Shown piece by piece: positions 37,370-46,956 of a DNA stretch of 64,000 bases; within the stretch, counting starts at the first letter, position 1; the number at the start of each line of letters is the position of its first letter. The DNA comes from Thermaurantiacus tibetensis (GTDB lineage Bacteria > Pseudomonadota > Alphaproteobacteria > Sphingomonadales > Sphingomonadaceae): contig NZ_JACHTM010000002.1 in NCBI RefSeq assembly GCF_015354055.1, forward strand, positions 248,001 through 312,000, written 5' to 3'. The position numbers and the translations under genes are program-made. The notes below the pieces were generated by a model, which had not been told where the DNA came from, searched no databases, and was given only the letters and a program-made list of their open reading frames with translations.

Positions 37370-38923
37370 ATGCTCGACCGCCGCACGCTCCTCGCCACCG
37401 CCGGTGCCGCGCTTGCCGCCCCCGCGCTCGCCCGCCTCGCCGCACCCGTGTCCTTCGTCGACTTCCCCTTCCCGTTCGGAGTCGCGGCGGGCGACCCCGA
37501 CGACCGGGGCTTCGTCATCTGGACCCGGCTTGCCCCGAAGCCGCAGGAGCCCGACCGCGGGCTCGGCAACCGGCCGGCGCTCGTCCGCTACGAGGTGTCG
37601 GAGAGCCCGTCCTTCTCGACCCTCGTGGCCGAGGGTGAGGTGGTGGCGCGGCCGGAGCTCGGCCACTCGGTCCACGTGACCCTCGAGACGCTGCGCCCCG
37701 ACCGCGTCTACCACTACCGCTTCGTGGCCGGCGGCGAACGCTCGGTTGCCGGGCGCGCGCGCACCCTGCCCGCGCCGGGTGCGGAGGTGGCCGAGGTGCG
37801 GCTCGGCGTCGCCGGCTGCCAGGACTATCAGTCGGGCCTCTACACCGCCTTCCGGCACCTCGCCGCCGAGGACTGCCACGCCATCTTCCACTATGGCGAC
37901 TACATGTATGAATACGGCCCGCGCGCGGCCGTCTTCTCGTTTGGGCTCGGCCAGATGGTGCCGACGGTGCGCCGCCACGACGGCCCCGAGACCTTCTCGC
38001 TCGACGACTACCGCCGCCGCTACAGCCAGATTAGGCTCGACCTCGACCTCCAGGAAGCGCACCGCTCGGCGGCCTGGCTTGCGAGCTACGACGACCACGA
38101 GGTGGTGAACAACTGGGCCGGCGACGTCCCGCCCGAGGAGGACCTGCCGGCCGATCTCTTCCTGCTGCGCCGGGCGGCGGCGATGCAGGCCTGGTACGAG
38201 TTCATGCCGGTGCGCGCCGACGCCTTCCCGCGGAACGCGCTCTCGGGGCCCTGGCGGCAGTACCGCTTCGGCCGCCTGCTCGACGCGCGCCTCCTCAACA
38301 CCCGCGCCTTCCGCACCAACCAGCCCTGCGGCGACCGGTTCGGAAGCCTCTGCCCCGAGATCCGTGACCCCAAGGCCGAGATGCTGGGCCGCGCGCAGGA
38401 GGACTGGCTGGTCCGGGGCTTCGGCGAGGCGCGGTGGAACGCGCTCCTCCAGCAGGTGATGATGATGAACCTCGAGCGCGGCCGCGAGCCCGAACCGCGC
38501 GGCGTGAACGTCGACAGCTGGGCGGGCTATCTCGCCCCGCGCGACCGGCTGCTCGGCCGGCTGGAGCGGGTGCGGAACCTCGTGGTGCTGACCGGTGACG
38601 AGCACCAGCACTGGGCAGGCGAGGTGCGCCGGTCCGGCGCGCGGCCCGACAGCCCGGCGCAGGCGGTCGAGTTCGTGACCACCTCCATCTCCTCCGGCTC
38701 GGACGGCCCGGGCACGCGGCCCGAGCACGCAGAGGTCCTGCGCCGCAACCCGGGTCTCGCCTATGTCCGCGACGAGCGCGGCTATGCAGTGATGACGGTG
38801 ACTCCCAAGGCCTGGACCTGCGACTTCCGGGTGGTGGACACGGTGCGGGCCCCGGGCGGGCGGCTCTCCACCCACGCCCGCTTCCGCGTGCCCGACGGCG
38901 AAGCCCGGCTCGAGCGCGCCTGA
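37370..38923 (+). CDS. PhoD-type alkaline phosphatase, Tat-exported
   Basis: A 517-residue phosphatase/phosphodiesterase. The N-terminus LDRRTLLATAGAALAAPALA is a twin-arginine signal, as expected for PhoD enzymes that are folded with Fe/Ca in the cytoplasm. An Ig-like PhoD_N domain (about 30-125, FGVAAGDPDDRGFVIWTRL) precedes the metallophosphatase domain. Metal-binding segments are HYGDYMYEYG, YDDHEVVNNW and TGDEHQHW. It should release phosphate from organic esters in the periplasm. No Pho box was recognised. Confidence 0.93.
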   Translation: MLDRRTLLATAGAALAAPALARLAAPVSFVDFPFPFGVAAGDPDDRGFVIWTRLAPKPQEPDRGLGNRPALVRYEVSESPSFSTLVAEGEVVARPELGHSVHVTLETLRPDRVYHYRFVAGGERSVAGRARTLPAPGAEVAEVRLGVAGCQDYQSGLYTAFRHLAAEDCHAIFHYGDYMYEYGPRAAVFSFGLGQMVPTVRRHDGPETFSLDDYRRRYSQIRLDLDLQEAHRSAAWLASYDDHEVVNNWAGDVPPEEDLPADLFLLRRAAAMQAWYEFMPVRADAFPRNALSGPWRQYRFGRLLDARLLNTRAFRTNQPCGDRFGSLCPEIRDPKAEMLGRAQEDWLVRGFGEARWNALLQQVMMMNLERGREPEPRGVNVDSWAGYLAPRDRLLGRLERVRNLVVLTGDEHQHWAGEVRRSGARPDSPAQAVEFVTTSISSGSDGPGTRPEHAEVLRRNPGLAYVRDERGYAVMTVTPKAWTCDFRVVDTVRAPGGRLSTHARFRVPDGEARLERA

Positions 38924-39098
38924 GCGCGCGGCACGCCGCGGCAGACCGCCGGAGCGCGGAGACCGGCTTCGGCCCGGAGCATGCGCGGGCGAGGTTCGCT
39001 GCGGCCCCGCCGCCTCCCTTGGCCCCGGCCGCTCCCGGCGCCGGCTCCGCCGCCATGCCCGCTCCGCGCGGCGTGCGGCATCGCCCCCGCCGTTGCCG

Positions 39099-39755
39099 TC
39101 ACTCCTCCCGCGCGGCCGGCCGCACCACCTCGACGCTGACGCCTTCGAGCCCCGCCGCGCGCAGCGGCAGGAGGAAGCTGTTGCGCAGCGCCTCGGCGCC
39201 GGCCGCCTCGGCAAGCCGCATGAGCTCGGGCGTCCTCGCCTGGGCCATCAGCTCGCGGGCGATCGCCTTCCGGTTCATCTCGTCTGCCATCTGCTCCACG
39301 CCGGTGACGGCGGCGAGCAGCCCCTTCTCGGTATAGATGCGCATCCGCTCCAGCCGGATCACCGGGTCGAGCGGCTCGACCGGCGGCATGCGGACCGTGA
39401 GCGTCCGGGTTGCCTGGTTCCAGCCAAGGTCGGCATCGGTCAGGGCCGAAAGGTCGATCGCATAGCGCACCTCGCCTGGCACGATGAGCGTCCTGGTGAT
39501 GGCGGTTCCCGGCACCGCCAGGTCGAGGAAGGTCTTCTGGACCGTCGAGGTGACGTCGGCCGTCACCCAGGCCGCGAACACGAGGAGCTTCTGCTCGCGC
39601 CTCACCGCCTCGAGCGTCGCCGCCACCACCGTCTCGCCCCGCACCGCCGCGCCCGGCAGCAGGCGCGCCCGCAGCGCTGGCTCCGCCAGCAGCAGGGCCG
39701 CACCCGCGGTCGCCGCCACCACCAGCCCGGCAAGAAACGCGGCCGCCGCCCTCAC
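39099..39755 (-). CDS. DUF4230 membrane-anchored protein
   Basis: A 218-residue protein with an N-terminal anchor (FLAGLVVAATAGAALLLAEP) and a DUF4230 domain (about 40-210), including VRREQKLLVFAAWVTADV and VPGEVRYAIDLSALTDADL. The function is unknown. It starts with GTG overlapping the stop of the metallo-beta-lactamase gene (GTGA). The 175 bp between it and the PhoD-type gene hold no recognised feature. Confidence 0.82.
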   Translation of the reverse strand: MRAAAAFLAGLVVAATAGAALLLAEPALRARLLPGAAVRGETVVAATLEAVRREQKLLVFAAWVTADVTSTVQKTFLDLAVPGTAITRTLIVPGEVRYAIDLSALTDADLGWNQATRTLTVRMPPVEPLDPVIRLERMRIYTEKGLLAAVTGVEQMADEMNRKAIARELMAQARTPELMRLAEAAGAEALRNSFLLPLRAAGLEGVSVEVVRPAAREE

Positions 39756-40636
39756 GCCCGGCGCACCCAGGTCTCGCCCTCCCCGCGTTCCACTTCCCCG
39801 CGCGCGGCAAGATCAAGGAGATGCGCCAGCACCGACCGGCCCGCCGCGCCCCACAGCCGGCGGTCGACGGCCGCATACATGGCCTCCACCATCTCCGGGA
39901 CCGTCCGCGGCCCTCGCGCAAGCTGGGCAAGGATCTGCGCCTCGCGCTGGCGGCGATGGGCAATCAGGTGCCTGACCCAGCGCTGCGGCTCCTCGACCGG
40001 CGCGCCGTGCGCGGGGTAGTAGCGCCGGTCGTCCCGGTCCAGCAGCTTCGCAAGGCTCGCCATGTAGGCCGCCATGTCGCCGTCGGGCGGCGCCACCACG
40101 GTCGTCGACCAGCCCATCACGTGATCGCCGGTGAAGAGCGCACCTTCCTCCTCCAGTGCAAAACAGAGGTGGTTCGAAGTGTGGCCCGGGGTTGCGACCG
40201 CGCGCAGCGTCCAGCCCGGTCCTGAGACCGCCTCGCCGTCGGCGAGCACCCGGTCGGGGGCATAGCCGGCATCGAACCCGGCGTCAGCCCGCGGGCCGTC
40301 GTCGGCAAGCATCAGCGGCGCACAGCCCAAGACCGGCGCCCCGCACGCCGCCTTGAGCGGCACTGCGCCGGGCGAATGGTCGAGGTGGGTATGGGTGACG
40401 AGCATGGCGGCGATGGTCTCGCCCTTGGTCGCTTCGAGGATGGCGGCGATGTGCGCAGCGTCCGCCGGGCCGGGGTCGATCACCGCCACCTCGCCCCGCC
40501 CGACGATGTAGGTGCCGGTGCCGGTGAAGGTGAAGGGCGAGGGATTGCGCGCCAGCACCCGCCGCACGAGAGGCGAGAGCGGCTCGGCCCTGCCGTAGGG
40601 CGCCTCCGCCACGAGCTTCTCGAACGCCTCGTTCAC
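39752..40636 (-). CDS. Metallo-beta-lactamase hydrolase with winged-helix C-terminus (LACTB2-like)
   Basis: A 294-residue MBL-fold protein. Metal motif THTHLDHSPG, with other ligands in TPGHTSNHL, FTGDHVM and YPAHGAPVEE. The C-terminal ~70 residues form the BLACT winged-helix region (HRRQREAQILAQLARGPRTV). This architecture matches LACTB2-like hydrolases, some of which are endoribonucleases. The start is GTG at 40636. It lies 31 bp after the DUF442 gene in the thrS run. Confidence 0.9.
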   Translation of the reverse strand: MNEAFEKLVAEAPYGRAEPLSPLVRRVLARNPSPFTFTGTGTYIVGRGEVAVIDPGPADAAHIAAILEATKGETIAAMLVTHTHLDHSPGAVPLKAACGAPVLGCAPLMLADDGPRADAGFDAGYAPDRVLADGEAVSGPGWTLRAVATPGHTSNHLCFALEEEGALFTGDHVMGWSTTVVAPPDGDMAAYMASLAKLLDRDDRRYYPAHGAPVEEPQRWVRHLIAHRRQREAQILAQLARGPRTVPEMVEAMYAAVDRRLWGAAGRSVLAHLLDLAARGEVERGEGETWVRRA

Positions 40637-40667
40637 CCCGCCGGCCTAGGGGGCGGCGGAGCGGCCA

Positions 40668-41102
40668 TCAAGCGCGCCGCAGCCGGAGCATGAGCGGCAG
40701 CACGGGTCGCGCGTCGTAGCCGGCCGCCGCCGCGGTCTCGAGGAGCGACTCGGGTTCGGCACCGGCCGCCGCCTCGGCAAGGGCCCAGAGGAGGGTCGAG
40801 CGGGTGCCGGAACGGCAGAAGCCGAGGACCGGCCGGTCGGCAGCCGCGAGCACGGCTCTGAGGGCCGCCACCTGCTCCAGCGAGAAGCCGCTGTGGTCGA
40901 CCGGGATCTCGGTGTAGCCGAGCCCGACGGCGGCCGCCGCGGCGGCAATCTCGGCCCCCGTCGGCTGGCCCGGCACCTCGCCGTCGGGGCGGTTGTTGAC
41001 AATGTGGCCGAAGCCGGCCGCGGCGATCGCCGGCACGTCTTGCGGAGTGATCTGCGGGCTTGCCGAGAAGCGGTCGGTGAGCCGGCGGATGTCGGCGGTC
41101 AT
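40668..41102 (-). CDS. DUF442/TIGR01244 family phosphatase- or sulfurtransferase-like protein
   Basis: A 144-residue protein of the beta-lactamase hydrolase-like DUF442 family, with a tyrosine-phosphatase-like fold. The N-terminus [20 protein letters not shown] and the [13 protein letters not shown] segment are diagnostic, and the active-site loop is [10 protein letters not shown]. Relatives take part in sulfide/persulfide oxidation. Its ATG overlaps the thrS stop (ATGA). Confidence 0.9.
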   Translation of the reverse strand: MTADIRRLTDRFSASPQITPQDVPAIAAAGFGHIVNNRPDGEVPGQPTGAEIAAAAAAVGLGYTEIPVDHSGFSLEQVAALRAVLAAADRPVLGFCRSGTRSTLLWALAEAAAGAEPESLLETAAAAGYDARPVLPLMLRLRRA

Positions 41103-43108
41103 GCTGCGGACCTGAGGTCGGGCGGGGTGGCCTCGGCGACGAGCGCCGGGACGAGGGTGTCGAGCGGCAGCGTTTCCTGCCGCTCCTCGCCGAGCCGGCG
41201 CACCGCGACCGTGCGCTCGGCCGCCTCGCGCCGGCCTACCACCAGCATCACCGGCACCTTCATCAGGCTGTGCTCCCGAACCTTCAGGTTGATCTTCTCG
41301 TTGCGAAAATCGGTCTCCACCCTGAGCCCGGCCGCAGCAAGCGCCGCTGCGACCTCGCCAGCCCAGCCGTCGGCATCGGAGACGATGGTGGCCACCACCA
41401 CCTGCACGGGGGCCAGCCACATCGGCAGCCGCCCGGCATGGTGCTCGAGGAGGATGCCGATGAAGCGCTCGAACGAGCCGAGGATGGCCCGGTGCAGCAT
41501 CACCGGCCGGTGGCGCGCGCCGTCCTCGCCGATGTAGCTTGCATCCAGCCGTTCGGGAAGCACCGTGTCGGTCTGGATGGTGCCCACCTGCCAGGTGCGG
41601 CCGATGGCGTCCTCGAGGTGGAACTCGAGCTTCGGCGCATAGAAGGCCCCCTCGCCTGGCAGCTCCTCCCAGCCGTGCTCGGGCGTGTTGCGCCCGGTCG
41701 CCGCCACTGCGTCCCTCAGCGACTGCTCCGCCCAGTCCCACATCGCGTCCGACCCGAAGCGCTGCGCAGGCCGGAGCGCGAGCTTGATCGCGTAGCGCGC
41801 GAAGCCAAGGTCGCGATAGACCCGGTCGAGCAGGTCGATGAAGGCCGCCACCTCGGAGACGAGCTGATCCTCGCGGCAGAAGATGTGGGCGTCATCCTGG
41901 GTGAACTGGCGCACCCGCATGAGGCCATGGAGCGCGCCGTGCGGCTCGTTGCGGTGGCAGCAGCCGAACTCCGCCAGCCTGAGCGGCAGGTCGCGGTAGC
42001 TCTTGAGCCCCTGCCGGAAGATGAGCACGTGGGCCGGGCAGTTCATCGGCTTCAGCGCCAGGAACTCGCCCTTGCCCGAGACGATCGGCTTCCCATCCTC
42101 CGTGGCCGGGATCTCGTCGGGGACAACGAACATGTTCTCCCGGTACTTGCCCCAGTGGCCCGACTGCTCCCACTGCCGCGCGCTCATGAGCTGGGGGGTG
42201 CGCACCTCGAGATAGCCGGCCGCGTCGAGCCGCCGGCGCATGTAGGCCTCGAGCTGGCGGTAGATCATCCAGCCCCTCGGGTGCCAGAAGACCGAGCCGT
42301 GCGCCTCCTCCTGCAGATGGAAAAGGCCCATCTCGCGCCCCAGCCGGCGGTGGTCGCGCTTCGCGGCCTCCTCCAGCCGGGCGAGGTGGGCCTCGAGCTG
42401 CTTCCGGTTGAGCCAGCCGGTGCCGTAGATGCGCGAGAGCTGCGGGTTCCGCGGGTCGCCGCGCCAGTAGGCCCCCGAGACGCGGGTCAGCCGGAACGCC
42501 TCCGGGTCCAGCCGGCCGGTCGACGGCAGGTGCGGGCCGCGGCACATGTCCATCCAGTCGTCGCCCGACCAGTAGACGGTGATCTCCTCACCCTCGGGAA
42601 GCTGGGCTGCCCACTCGGCCTTGAAGTGCTCGCCCTCGGCCTTCCACCTGGCGATCAGGGCATCGCGGTCCCACACCTCGCGGCGGAGCGGCTTGTCGGC
42701 GCGGATGATGCGCCGCATCTCCTCCTCGATGACGGGGAGGTCGGCCTCGGTGAAGGGACCGCGCCCGGGCGGCGGAGCGAAGTCATAGTAAAAGCCGTCC
42801 TCGGTGGCGGGCCCGAAGGTGATCTGGGTGCCCGGGAACAGCCGCTGCACCGCCTCGGCAAGGACGTGCGCATAGTCGTGGCGGACGAGCTCGAGCGCAT
42901 CGGCCTCGTCCTTCGCCGTCACCAGCGCAACAGAGGCGTCGTGCTCGATGGGCCGCTCGAGATCGACCAGCTCGCCATCGACCCGGGCGGCCAGCGCCGC
43001 CTTCGCAAGCCCCGGCCCGATCGCCGCGGCAAGCTCGGCTGCCGTCGTTCCGCGCGGCATCTCGCGCGCGGAGCCGTCGGGGAGCGAGATGCGGACATGG
43101 GCCGTCAC
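41099..43108 (-). CDS. thrS: Threonyl-tRNA synthetase
   Basis: A 669-residue ThrS: TGS domain ([20 protein letters not shown], about 4-63), editing domain with the HDYAH site, class II core with [12 protein letters not shown] (zinc Cys) and [13 protein letters not shown], and a C-terminal anticodon domain ([19 protein letters not shown]). No ATG fits; GTG at 43108 gives the normal TGS N-terminus and has GGAG ~10 nt upstream. The longer open frame to 43201 would overlap the 24-residue peptide gene. No T-box or leader was recognised. Confidence 0.97.
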   Translation of the reverse strand: MTAHVRISLPDGSAREMPRGTTAAELAAAIGPGLAKAALAARVDGELVDLERPIEHDASVALVTAKDEADALELVRHDYAHVLAEAVQRLFPGTQITFGPATEDGFYYDFAPPPGRGPFTEADLPVIEEEMRRIIRADKPLRREVWDRDALIARWKAEGEHFKAEWAAQLPEGEEITVYWSGDDWMDMCRGPHLPSTGRLDPEAFRLTRVSGAYWRGDPRNPQLSRIYGTGWLNRKQLEAHLARLEEAAKRDHRRLGREMGLFHLQEEAHGSVFWHPRGWMIYRQLEAYMRRRLDAAGYLEVRTPQLMSARQWEQSGHWGKYRENMFVVPDEIPATEDGKPIVSGKGEFLALKPMNCPAHVLIFRQGLKSYRDLPLRLAEFGCCHRNEPHGALHGLMRVRQFTQDDAHIFCREDQLVSEVAAFIDLLDRVYRDLGFARYAIKLALRPAQRFGSDAMWDWAEQSLRDAVAATGRNTPEHGWEELPGEGAFYAPKLEFHLEDAIGRTWQVGTIQTDTVLPERLDASYIGEDGARHRPVMLHRAILGSFERFIGILLEHHAGRLPMWLAPVQVVVATIVSDADGWAGEVAAALAAAGLRVETDFRNEKINLKVREHSLMKVPVMLVVGRREAAERTVAVRRLGEERQETLPLDTLVPALVAEATPPDLRSAA

Positions 43109-43184
43109 GGGCGGGGTCTCCGGAACCTTCGACCCCTTCGGCCCTAGCGGCCCATGCCCGCCTCCGGCAACCCCGCCGGCCGGC

Positions 43185-43259
43185 TCATGCCATGCCGACA
43201 CCGGTCAGCAGGGCGATGAGCGGGAAGCTCGCAAGCAGGATGGTGACAACATGGATCAT
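43185..43259 (-). CDS. 24-residue single-helix membrane peptide
   Basis: A tiny frame: ATG at 43259, TGA at 43185-43187. The product [20 protein letters not shown] plus VGMA is almost entirely hydrophobic, enough for one membrane span. A good Shine-Dalgarno (GAGGAGACG) sits 6-7 nt ahead of the ATG. It lies between thrS (start 43108) and a divergent lysR gene. Small membrane peptides often modulate transporters or kinases, but no partner can be named. Codon content and ribosome-binding site support it; no homology was checked. Confidence 0.55.
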   Translation of the reverse strand: MIHVVTILLASFPLIALLTGVGMA

Positions 43260-43336
43260 GGATCGTCTCCTCGCCGCCCGGCGCCAGACGATTCCGGCAC
43301 CCGCGGCACCGCCTGTCTCGCCCATTGCCGCCTCGA

Positions 43337-43356
43337 CCAAAATTGCAGAACTTTGG
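43337..43356. promoter_or_regulatory. Putative LysR operator
   Basis: The interrupted inverted repeat CCAAA-N10-TTTGG lies between lysR and the divergent 24-residue gene. The size and placement suit a LysR-type (T-N11-A class) binding site for autoregulation and control of the divergent gene. It overlaps the -35 element proposed for lysR. Confidence 0.5.
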
Positions 43357-43369
43357 TGATCGGCTATAG
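43343..43369 (+). promoter_or_regulatory. Putative promoter of the lysR gene
   Basis: TTGCAG (43343-43348), then 16 bp, then TATAGG (43365-43370 region) just ahead of the GTG start. This AT-rich patch stands out in a very GC-rich window and resembles a sigma-70 promoter. The close spacing implies a very short leader or leaderless mRNA. Confidence 0.45.
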
Positions 43370-43377
43370 GAAAATCC

Positions 43378-44298
43378 GTGAGCCGGCCGCCCGACTGGAG
43401 CCTCTACCGGAGCTTCCTCGCCGTCATCGAGACCGGCTCGCTCTCCGCAGCGGCCCGGGCGCTCGGCCTCACCCAGCCCACGCTGGCCCGCCATGTCGAC
43501 GCGCTCGAGGCGGAGATCGGCCGGGATCTCTTCGTCCGCACCCCCAGGGGCCTTGTCCCCACGGACGCCGGTGCGGCGCTTCGGCCCCACGCCGAGAGCG
43601 TGGCCCGTGCGATCGCCGCCCTCCACCGCACGGCGACCGCCGGCGCGGGTGACGCGAGCGGCGTGGTCCGCGTGACGGCAAGCGAGATCATCGCGGCGGA
43701 CTGGCTTCCACCGATCCTCGCCCGTCTTTCCCTCAGCCATCCCGGAGTCCGGGTCGAGCTTGCCGTCAGCAATGCCGCCGAGAACCTCCTCGAGCGCGAG
43801 GCGGACATCGCCGTGCGCCTCTTCGCGCCGCGCCAGACCGCGCTCGTCGCGAAGCGCCTGCCGCCGTTCCGGCTGGGCTTCCACGCCCACCGGGCCTATC
43901 TCGCCCGGCGCGGCACGCCCGAGACCCTTGCCGATCTTGCCGCGCACGATCTCATCGGCCCCGACCGGCTGCCCATCGACCTCGCGGACTTCGTGGGGAA
44001 GGACGCGCCGGAACGGACCGCCTTCCGGCTTGCGACCGACAGCTTCGCGGTGCAGCTGGCCGCCGTCCGTGCAGGGGTCGGGATCGGCCTCTGCCTTGTC
44101 GAGGCGGTGGCGGGAGAGCCGGATGTCGTGCCGCTTCTCGCCGCCACGGTCCGGCCCGAGCTGCCGCTCTACATCGTCATGCACGAGGACCTGAAGACGA
44201 GCCCGCGCTGCCGCGCCGTGTTCGATGCCCTCGTCGAGGGCCTCGGTCCAGGCCGCCGACCGCGCCCCGCTCCCCCCGTCGCACCCGCAACGGCCTAG
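43378..44298 (+). CDS. LysR-family transcriptional regulator
   Basis: A 306-residue regulator. The winged helix-turn-helix (about 8-67) reads SFLAVIETGSLSAAARALGL with TQPTLARHVDALE as the recognition region. The co-inducer domain (about 95-285) has GVVRVTASEIIAADWLPPIL. The start is GTG at 43378. It is divergent from the 24-residue peptide gene and thrS, with a probable operator between. The C-terminal tail is Pro/Ala-rich. The inducer is unknown. Confidence 0.93.
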   Translation: MSRPPDWSLYRSFLAVIETGSLSAAARALGLTQPTLARHVDALEAEIGRDLFVRTPRGLVPTDAGAALRPHAESVARAIAALHRTATAGAGDASGVVRVTASEIIAADWLPPILARLSLSHPGVRVELAVSNAAENLLEREADIAVRLFAPRQTALVAKRLPPFRLGFHAHRAYLARRGTPETLADLAAHDLIGPDRLPIDLADFVGKDAPERTAFRLATDSFAVQLAAVRAGVGIGLCLVEAVAGEPDVVPLLAATVRPELPLYIVMHEDLKTSPRCRAVFDALVEGLGPGRRPRPAPPVAPATA

Positions 44299-44324
44299 CC
44301 GCGCGCCGGGCCGTCCGACCGGTG

Positions 44325-44404
44325 CGCCTCCCCCCGAGGCCCGCCTCCCCCTGCGCCTCCCCCCGAGCCCCGCCTCCCCCCGAGCCCCGCCTCCCCCCGA
44401 GCCC
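44325..44404. repeat. 17-bp tandem repeat, C-rich/G-rich, between lysR and ftsH
   Basis: Four 17-bp units of the form CGCCTCCCCCCGAGCCC start at 44325 (one variant ending GGCC), 44354, 44371 and 44388, with a 12-bp truncated unit at 44342. The array lies between the convergent ends of lysR and ftsH. The plus-strand RNA would be C-rich, as at Rho-loading sites. The minus strand has runs of five to six G, giving G-quadruplex potential in the ftsH 3' end. Confidence 0.9.
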
Positions 44405-44430
44405 GCCCTGCCCGCCGGGCCGGGCGCAGG

Positions 44431-46389
44431 CTAGGCGGCCGGACGCGGCTCCGGATCGCCGCCGAAGCCGGCGGACGGGCGCTTGCCCGCGCGCGGGATC
44501 CCGGCGACGCCGCCGGTCACCACCGCCGGCTTCGCCTTCGCCGGGTCGAGACGGTCGATCTTCTCGCCGGCCACCACCTTCTTGATCTCCTCGCCCGTCA
44601 GCGTCTCGTACTCGAGAAGCGCATTGGCCAGCGCGTGCAGCTGGTCGATGTTCTCGGTAAGGATCTTGCGAGCCCGCTCATAGCCCTCGGTCACGAGGCG
44701 CTTGATCTCGGCGTCGATCAGCTCGGCGGTCTTCTCCGAGACATTCTGCTGGCGCGTCACCGAATGGCCGAGGAACACCTCCTCCTGGTTCTCGGTGTAC
44801 TTGAGTGGCCCGAGCTTCTCCGACATGCCCCACTGCGTGACCATCGCGCGGGCAAGGTCGGTCGCCATCTGGATGTCACCCGAGGCGCCGCTCGTCACCT
44901 TGTCGGCGCCGAAGATGATCTCCTCGGCCACCCGGCCGCCCATGGCGACGGAGAGGTTCGCGTACATCTTGTCGCGGGCGAAGGAATAGCTGTCGCGCTC
45001 GGGCAGGCGCATCACCATGCCGAGCGCCCGGCCGCGCGGGATGATGGTCGCCTTGTGAATGGGGTCGGAGGCCGGCTCGTGGAGCGAGACGATGGCGTGG
45101 CCCGCCTCGTGGTAGGCGGTCAGCTTCTTCTCCTCCTCGGTCATCACCATGGACTTGCGCTCGACGCCCATCATCACCTTGTCCTTGGCGTCCTCGAACT
45201 CGGCCATGGAGACGAGCCGCTTGCCCCGCCGCGCGGCAAGGAGGGCGGCCTCGTTGACGAGGTTGGCAAGGTCCGCGCCCGAGAAGCCCGGCGTGCCGCG
45301 GGCGATCACGCGCGCATTGACGTCGGGGGCGAGCGGCACCTTGCGCATGTGGACCTGGAGGATCTTCTCGCGGCCCTCGATGTCGGGCCGGCCGACGACG
45401 ATCTGCCGGTCGAACCGGCCGGGCCTGAGCAGCGCCGGGTCGAGCACGTCGGGCCGGTTGGTCGCCGCGATGATGATGATGCCCTCGTTCGACTCGAACC
45501 CGTCCATCTCGACGAGCAGCTGGTTCAGCGTCTGCTCGCGCTCGTCGTTGCCGCCGCCGAGCCCTGCGCCGCGGTGCCGGCCGACTGCATCGATCTCGTC
45601 GATGAAGATGATGCAGGGCGCGTTCTTCTTGGCCTGCTCGAACATGTCGCGCACTCGGCTCGCGCCGACGCCCACGAACATCTCGACGAAGTCCGAGCCC
45701 GAGATGGTGAAGAAGGGGACGTTCGCCTCGCCGGCGATGGCGCGGGCGAGCAGCGTCTTCCCCGTGCCCGGCGGGCCGACGAGCAGCGCGCCCTTGGGGA
45801 TCTTCCCGCCGAGGCGGTGGAACTTCGACGGGTCCTTCAGGAAGTCGACGATCTCCTGCAGCTCCTCGCGGGCCTCGTCGATTCCGGCCACGTCGTCGAA
45901 GGTCACGCGGCCATGCTTCTCGGTGAGGAGGCGCGCGCGCGACTTGCCGAAGCCCATGGCACCCCGGCCCTGGCCGTTCTGCATCTGCCGCATGAAGAAG
46001 ATCCAGATGCCGATCATGAGGAGGAAGGGCAGTGCGCCCACCACGATCTGCTGCAGCAGGCCCGGCCGCTCCTCGGGCACGGCATCGAAGCGGACGTTGC
46101 GCGTGCGCAGCCGCTCGATGAGCTGCATGTCGCCCGGGTTGTAGGTGCGGAAGCTGGTCTCGTTGGTGAGCGTGCCGGTGATCTGGCGGCCGGAGATGGC
46201 CACCTCGCGGACCTGGCCTTCGTCGATCTTCTTCAGGAACTCGGAGTAGGCGATCTCCTGCCCGCCGCGCTCGCTGCGCGAAGGGCCCTGCACCACCTGC
46301 ACCACGAGGACGAGCGCGAAGAGGATGCCCGCCCACAGGAGCAGGTTCTTCATCATCGGCGAGGGCGGCTTGCGCGGGTTGTCGGCCAT
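44431..46389 (-). CDS. ftsH: ATP-dependent zinc metalloprotease FtsH
   Basis: A 652-residue membrane AAA+ protease. Two N-terminal membrane helices flank a periplasmic domain ([37 protein letters not shown]). The AAA domain has Walker A GPPGTGKT (near 203), [12 protein letters not shown] and the second region of homology RPGRFDRQ. The zinc motif is HEAGH near 426. It degrades membrane and regulatory proteins. ATG at 46389 gives the normal N-terminus MADNPRKPP. Confidence 0.98.
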   Translation of the reverse strand: MADNPRKPPSPMMKNLLLWAGILFALVLVVQVVQGPSRSERGGQEIAYSEFLKKIDEGQVREVAISGRQITGTLTNETSFRTYNPGDMQLIERLRTRNVRFDAVPEERPGLLQQIVVGALPFLLMIGIWIFFMRQMQNGQGRGAMGFGKSRARLLTEKHGRVTFDDVAGIDEAREELQEIVDFLKDPSKFHRLGGKIPKGALLVGPPGTGKTLLARAIAGEANVPFFTISGSDFVEMFVGVGASRVRDMFEQAKKNAPCIIFIDEIDAVGRHRGAGLGGGNDEREQTLNQLLVEMDGFESNEGIIIIAATNRPDVLDPALLRPGRFDRQIVVGRPDIEGREKILQVHMRKVPLAPDVNARVIARGTPGFSGADLANLVNEAALLAARRGKRLVSMAEFEDAKDKVMMGVERKSMVMTEEEKKLTAYHEAGHAIVSLHEPASDPIHKATIIPRGRALGMVMRLPERDSYSFARDKMYANLSVAMGGRVAEEIIFGADKVTSGASGDIQMATDLARAMVTQWGMSEKLGPLKYTENQEEVFLGHSVTRQQNVSEKTAELIDAEIKRLVTEGYERARKILTENIDQLHALANALLEYETLTGEEIKKVVAGEKIDRLDPAKAKPAVVTGGVAGIPRAGKRPSAGFGGDPEPRPAA

Positions 46390-46490
46390 GGGGTCTCCGT
46401 TTCCGAGGCCGAATGTAGGCAGCGCCGGCGGCCCCCGCAATCGGAGTCTCGCGGGCTTACCATGCCGCGGCCCTTTGCCCGGGGCGGCCG

Positions 46491-46928
46491 TCAGCGCGCG
46501 CGCCAGCCGAGCGCGAGGAGAAGGTAGAGGAGGAGCCCGGCCGGCCCGGCGAAGAGGGTGAGGGCGAGGCAGGGCAGGAGCACCCAGCCCGGCATCCGCC
46601 GCCGGCCCGCGTCCTCCGCTTCCCAGCTGCCGACGAAGAGGTCGAAGGCCAGAAAATGAACCCAGCCGCCAAGAATGGCCTCGCGGCGGGAGAAGAGCGC
46701 CTCGACGCCAGCGAGCGTCGAGAAGCCAGCGCCTTCAGGGAGGCCGGGGCCAAGGGCGACGCCGCGGGCGAGCAGCACGACATAGAGGCCGGCAAGCCCC
46801 GCCGCCACGAGGCGGGCGGCAAGGACGAGCGGCGCACGGGCGCGCAGGAACCCGGCGACGGCAAGGATGGCCCAGCCGAGGAGAGCAGCCGCACTTGCGA
46901 GCGAGAAGAGCATCTCGGCATTGGCCAT
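46491..46928 (-). CDS. ABA4-like (DUF4281) membrane protein
   Basis: A 145-residue protein with four hydrophobic segments. The start [20 protein letters not shown] and the internal [20 protein letters not shown] match the ABA4-like family. Plant ABA4 is needed for neoxanthin formation; the bacterial role is unknown, though many sphingomonads make hydroxylated carotenoids. It is divergent from the aminotransferase gene (28 bp between starts). Confidence 0.85.
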   Translation of the reverse strand: MANAEMLFSLASAAALLGWAILAVAGFLRARAPLVLAARLVAAGLAGLYVVLLARGVALGPGLPEGAGFSTLAGVEALFSRREAILGGWVHFLAFDLFVGSWEAEDAGRRRMPGWVLLPCLALTLFAGPAGLLLYLLLALGWRAR

Positions 46929-46956
46929 GCGCCGCGTCTGCCCTATCGGCCCGGCA

